Positions 62,401-64,000 of a stretch of DNA of 64,000 nt are shown one piece after another. This DNA comes from an uncultured Bacteroidales bacterium (GTDB lineage: Bacteria; Bacteroidota; Bacteroidia; Bacteroidales; UBA932), in assembly GCA_934725575.1 (NCBI GenBank), contig CAKVCK010000006.1, positions 62,001 to 126,000 on the forward strand, written 5' to 3'. The number at the start of each line of letters is the position of its first letter. Within the stretch, counting starts at the first letter, position 1. Made by a program: the position numbers and the translations under genes. A model generated the notes under the pieces. That model was not told where the DNA came from and did not search any database. It saw only the letters and a program-made list of their open reading frames with translations.

Positions 62401-62783
62401 ATATGCCAAAGAATTTCCTTGATAATTGCTGGGACTATAATAATACGGATGCATATTTCCCTCGTGCCGTAGCTTATTATGCATATTCCAATGGCGCGCA
62501 ACTTTATAGAACTAATACCCGTTATCTTCAGAATGTACGATATTTGCGTTTTAAGAATCTGTCTGTAGGTTATACGATTCCAAAGGTCATAACCAAGAAA
62601 ATGGGTATGGAGGTTGTTCGCATATACTTCACAGGAGAGAACATCGCATATTGGTCTCCTCTCAAGAAACACTCAAAGTACATTGATCCGGAAGGAGCTT
62701 TGAACAGGAAGTCGAATGTCAATGACAGGGCTTTCTATCCTTGGCAGAAATCGTATATGTTCGGTCTGGACATCACATTCTAA
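59499..62783 (+). CDS. SusC-like TonB-dependent receptor (phosphoesterase locus)
   Basis: The intact 1094-residue protein has a signal peptide (FAVSLALMLGCLTAAFAQ), regulatory domain (VSGKVLDAAQQPLVGVAVIV), TonB-box region (LNETVVVGYGTQKKVNLTGA), plug (VNPNDIESISVIKDAAAAAVYGARAAFGVILVTTKSG) and a full barrel ending FGLDITF. From about 59700 onward the third codon positions become much richer in A and T than in the first 200 bases and in all upstream genes. The bulk of the gene was therefore probably acquired and joined to a native start. It is 44 bases after the phosphoesterase gene and followed by SusD. Confidence 0.95.
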   Translation: MRVIKSFAVSLALMLGCLTAAFAQNQREVSGKVLDAAQQPLVGVAVIVDGTSNGTMTSENGTFSLMVPAGNVTLEVSSLGYTTKKVSIPATRSSIIVTLEEDNMMLNETVVVGYGTQKKVNLTGAVTQVDSKALENRTAHSVSSMLQGSVPGLNISTSSGNPGSTGTLNIRGYTSINGASPLVLVDGAVGDIDRVNPNDIESISVIKDAAAAAVYGARAAFGVILVTTKSGKDSEGKSTVRYSGRFGWEEPTTSTDYETRGYWSVYTINKFRMASKGNQYVKYDDYDMQQLLARVNDKTENPDRPWVVERVVNGTNQWRYYGNNDWWHMLFNDQHPVQQHNVSLSGGNKSVRYFVSGGYDHQTGIIKQNPDVFNKYNLRSKIDFDVNKYIKFSNNTSFYSSNYKFIGVDNVQNAIVYSSAHALPIFPMKNPDGSWVYKLKDFFNSDYAVANGRHIVFSETNNKNFDRKTDFANTSELTITPIKDLSIVGNFTYRFHQDRNTRRKTNFTYRRYPDGPLEVYDTGAGQNELSEVSKTYNYYSANVFATYKHTWNDNHNFQIMAGGNYETQHQKNVGATGQFLIADNMSDLDLVGTNADGETVMLVSGGQSEYALLGFFGRVNYDYSGKYLFEVSGRYDGTSRFAAGHRWGLFPSASLGWRISEEPFFAPAKQLVDNLKIRASYGSLGNQNVSNDIAYRTITMNSFKSYNFGESSTVSKYASISAPNSSDLTWERSIHYNLGVDLDMFKSRLQFTGEAYIRDTKDMLTEGYALPGLYGADAPKQNTADLRTKGLEFSLAWRDQFTLAGKPFGYGVKAMLSVYDSEITKYENDEKTFAKKYYKGMKLGEIWGFVADDLFQTDEDAADYSSQVDLSYVNTEVPGNVWKAGDLKYIDLDGDGIINIGANSVDKPGDRKIIGNSLARLQYGFTMNFDYCGFDVSAFFQGTGNHYWYPSSGSFAFWGPFCQPMTSYMPKNFLDNCWDYNNTDAYFPRAVAYYAYSNGAQLYRTNTRYLQNVRYLRFKNLSVGYTIPKVITKKMGMEVVRIYFTGENIAYWSPLKKHSKYIDPEGALNRKSNVNDRAFYPWQKSYMFGLDITF

Positions 62784-62802
62784 TGCATAATATAAAGTTA
62801 TT

Positions 62803-64000
62803 ATGAAAAAATACATTATATTTTTTATAACGTCGGTTTTCGCTCTGAGTTCCTGCGACAGTCTTTTGGACAAGACTCCCGCTTCCAAGTTGAGTCCTGA
62901 CACGTATTTCAAGACAGCCACGGATCTTCAACTCTTTACCAATCCTTTATACAACAACTTGCTGCCGAAGACACCATATTCGGAGCAGAGTGATCAGTAT
63001 ATCAAGTATGATCCGTCAAATCTTGTGAGAGGAGGTACCAACAGGTTCGTTCCTAATTCGGATGATACCAATTGGGGATGGAAGGATCTCAGGAGAATCA
63101 ATACCTGTCTTGATAATATAAAGATTTATTGTGAGGATCCAGATGTCGCTCTGCAATATACCGCCCTGTGCAAGTTCTTCAGAGCTTACTTTTATTTTGA
63201 CAAGGTAAGAAAATATGGTGACGTTCCATGGCTTGATCATGAGCCAGGCTCTGATGATCCTGTTTTGTATGCTCCGAGAGATACGCGCGAAGTGGTTATT
63301 ACGCACATGATCGAGGATATTGACGAAGCTATAGCAGGACTGCCATCGTCGTATGGTTCAATGAACTATCGTGCGACAAAATGGGCCGCTCTTGCTCTCA
63401 AGTCACGTTTCTGCCTTTACGAGGGTACATATAGGAAGTATCACGGCATAACATATCCGGATCATGATTATAAGTACTATCTCAAGCTTTCTTACGAGGC
63501 GGCGGATGAGATTATGAGCAAGGGACCGTTCAAACTTTATTCTACCGGAAATCCTGAATTAGACTACGCTGTACTGTTCTCGGAATATGACGCAAACACA
63601 TCCGAGTATATTCTCGCTATCAATTTTGATTATGGAATGCAGCTAATGCATAACGCTACGGCTGTCGCTCTGGAGGATGGCAGAAGTGTGAGTCTGACGA
63701 AAAAATTCGTTAACTGCTACCTTATGAAGGATGGATCAAGATTCACTGACAAAACTGGATGGGAGACGATGCAGTTCAAGGATGAAGTCGCTGATAGAGA
63801 TCCTCGTCTTGGAATGACCATCAGGATTCCTGGATATTCCAGAATAACAGAGGATGGAGGTCAATATAAATACTCAGAAACCAAGCAAGGCTTGAATCCG
63901 CTTTGCACTCCTACTGGGTATCAGATGGCTAAGTTTGTCATGCCGGACAACAATCTTGCTTATGATAAGTTGGACAAATCATACAATGATTTATGTGTGT
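62803..64000 (+). CDS. SusD/RagB-like lipoprotein (3' end cut off by window)
   Basis: The open frame from the ATG at 62803 to the window edge gives 399 residues: a lipoprotein signal (IIFFITSVFALSSC, Cys near residue 18), LLDKTPASKLSPDTYFKTATDLQ, RFFRAYFYFDKVRKYGDVPW-like TPR helices (CKFFRAYFYFDKVRKYG), and RATKWAALALKSRFCLYEGTYRKYH. It pairs with the SusC 19 bases upstream and shares its AT-rich codon use. The C-terminal third lies outside the window. Confidence 0.94.
   Translation, partial: MKKYIIFFITSVFALSSCDSLLDKTPASKLSPDTYFKTATDLQLFTNPLYNNLLPKTPYSEQSDQYIKYDPSNLVRGGTNRFVPNSDDTNWGWKDLRRINTCLDNIKIYCEDPDVALQYTALCKFFRAYFYFDKVRKYGDVPWLDHEPGSDDPVLYAPRDTREVVITHMIEDIDEAIAGLPSSYGSMNYRATKWAALALKSRFCLYEGTYRKYHGITYPDHDYKYYLKLSYEAADEIMSKGPFKLYSTGNPELDYAVLFSEYDANTSEYILAINFDYGMQLMHNATAVALEDGRSVSLTKKFVNCYLMKDGSRFTDKTGWETMQFKDEVADRDPRLGMTIRIPGYSRITEDGGQYKYSETKQGLNPLCTPTGYQMAKFVMPDNNLAYDKLDKSYNDLCV

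Noticed and set aside
1..64000. tRNA, rRNA and known riboswitches
   Set aside because: I looked for T-loop-like GTTCGA contexts and long structured leaders and found none that fold as a tRNA or match a known riboswitch core.

Overview
The window is a stretch of chromosome from a moderately high-GC (roughly 53-55 percent by eye) member of the Bacteroidales. Three SusC/SusD pairs, BACON and DUF4434 proteins, many lipoproteins with a Cys after a short hydrophobic signal, and promoters of the Bacteroidetes type (TTTG or TTG, a gap of about 20, then TAnnTTTG) all point there. I cannot place it to genus. No rRNA, tRNA or CRISPR array was seen.

Layout. 1-7.2 kb: a cut MATE pump (-), an M48-type metalloprotease (+), a GH2 glycosidase with an in-frame amber codon (-), yicC (+) and rmuC (-). 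7.3-9.2 kb: a small, more AT-rich accessory patch with a RelE/HigB-like toxin, an XRE antitoxin and a BRO-N antirepressor-like gene. 9.3-26.3 kb: a two-sided glycan locus. On the minus strand are a DUF4434 protein, an MFS sugar porter, a ROK regulator and a duplicated scrap of the porter. On the plus strand are SusC (broken by an amber codon), SusD, three surface lipoproteins (one GHL10-like, one BACON), an AGE epimerase and an FAD oxidoreductase. 26.4-29.0 kb: an AbiEi-type antitoxin with an internally deleted AbiEii partner, then guaA. 29.0-38.9 kb (-): an M6 metalloprotease, a small lipoprotein, SusC, a frameshifted SusD and two lipoproteins, which looks like a protein or peptide uptake locus. 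39.2-45.4 kb: a TonB-linked barrel protein, a TPR/LuxR-type membrane regulator, a LiaF-like membrane protein, bcp and a TfoX-N protein. 45.5-50.0 kb (-): DUF2490, DUF4956, a VTC polyphosphate-polymerase-type protein, a YD-repeat-like protein, a decayed Cthe_2159-type gene and a propeller-like lipoprotein. 50.3-64 kb (+): a membrane protein, an ABC permease, a choloylglycine-hydrolase-family enzyme, ferritin, GlpT, a calcineurin-like phosphoesterase and a third SusC/SusD pair that runs off the end and is more AT-rich.

Themes. (1) The short motif GAATATG/CATATTC is far more common than base composition predicts. It occurs in all reading frames, in intergenic DNA and at several start codons. This is the most unusual signal here. 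(2) Three genes for glycan or peptide uptake and breakdown carry a single clean lesion each (two amber codons, one G-run frameshift), while TAG is plainly used as a normal stop elsewhere. (3) Several intergenic regions hold large hairpins or tandem hairpin repeats that no gene explains: 5655-5689, 43572-43645, 45528-45682, 51130-51304 and 51418-51464.
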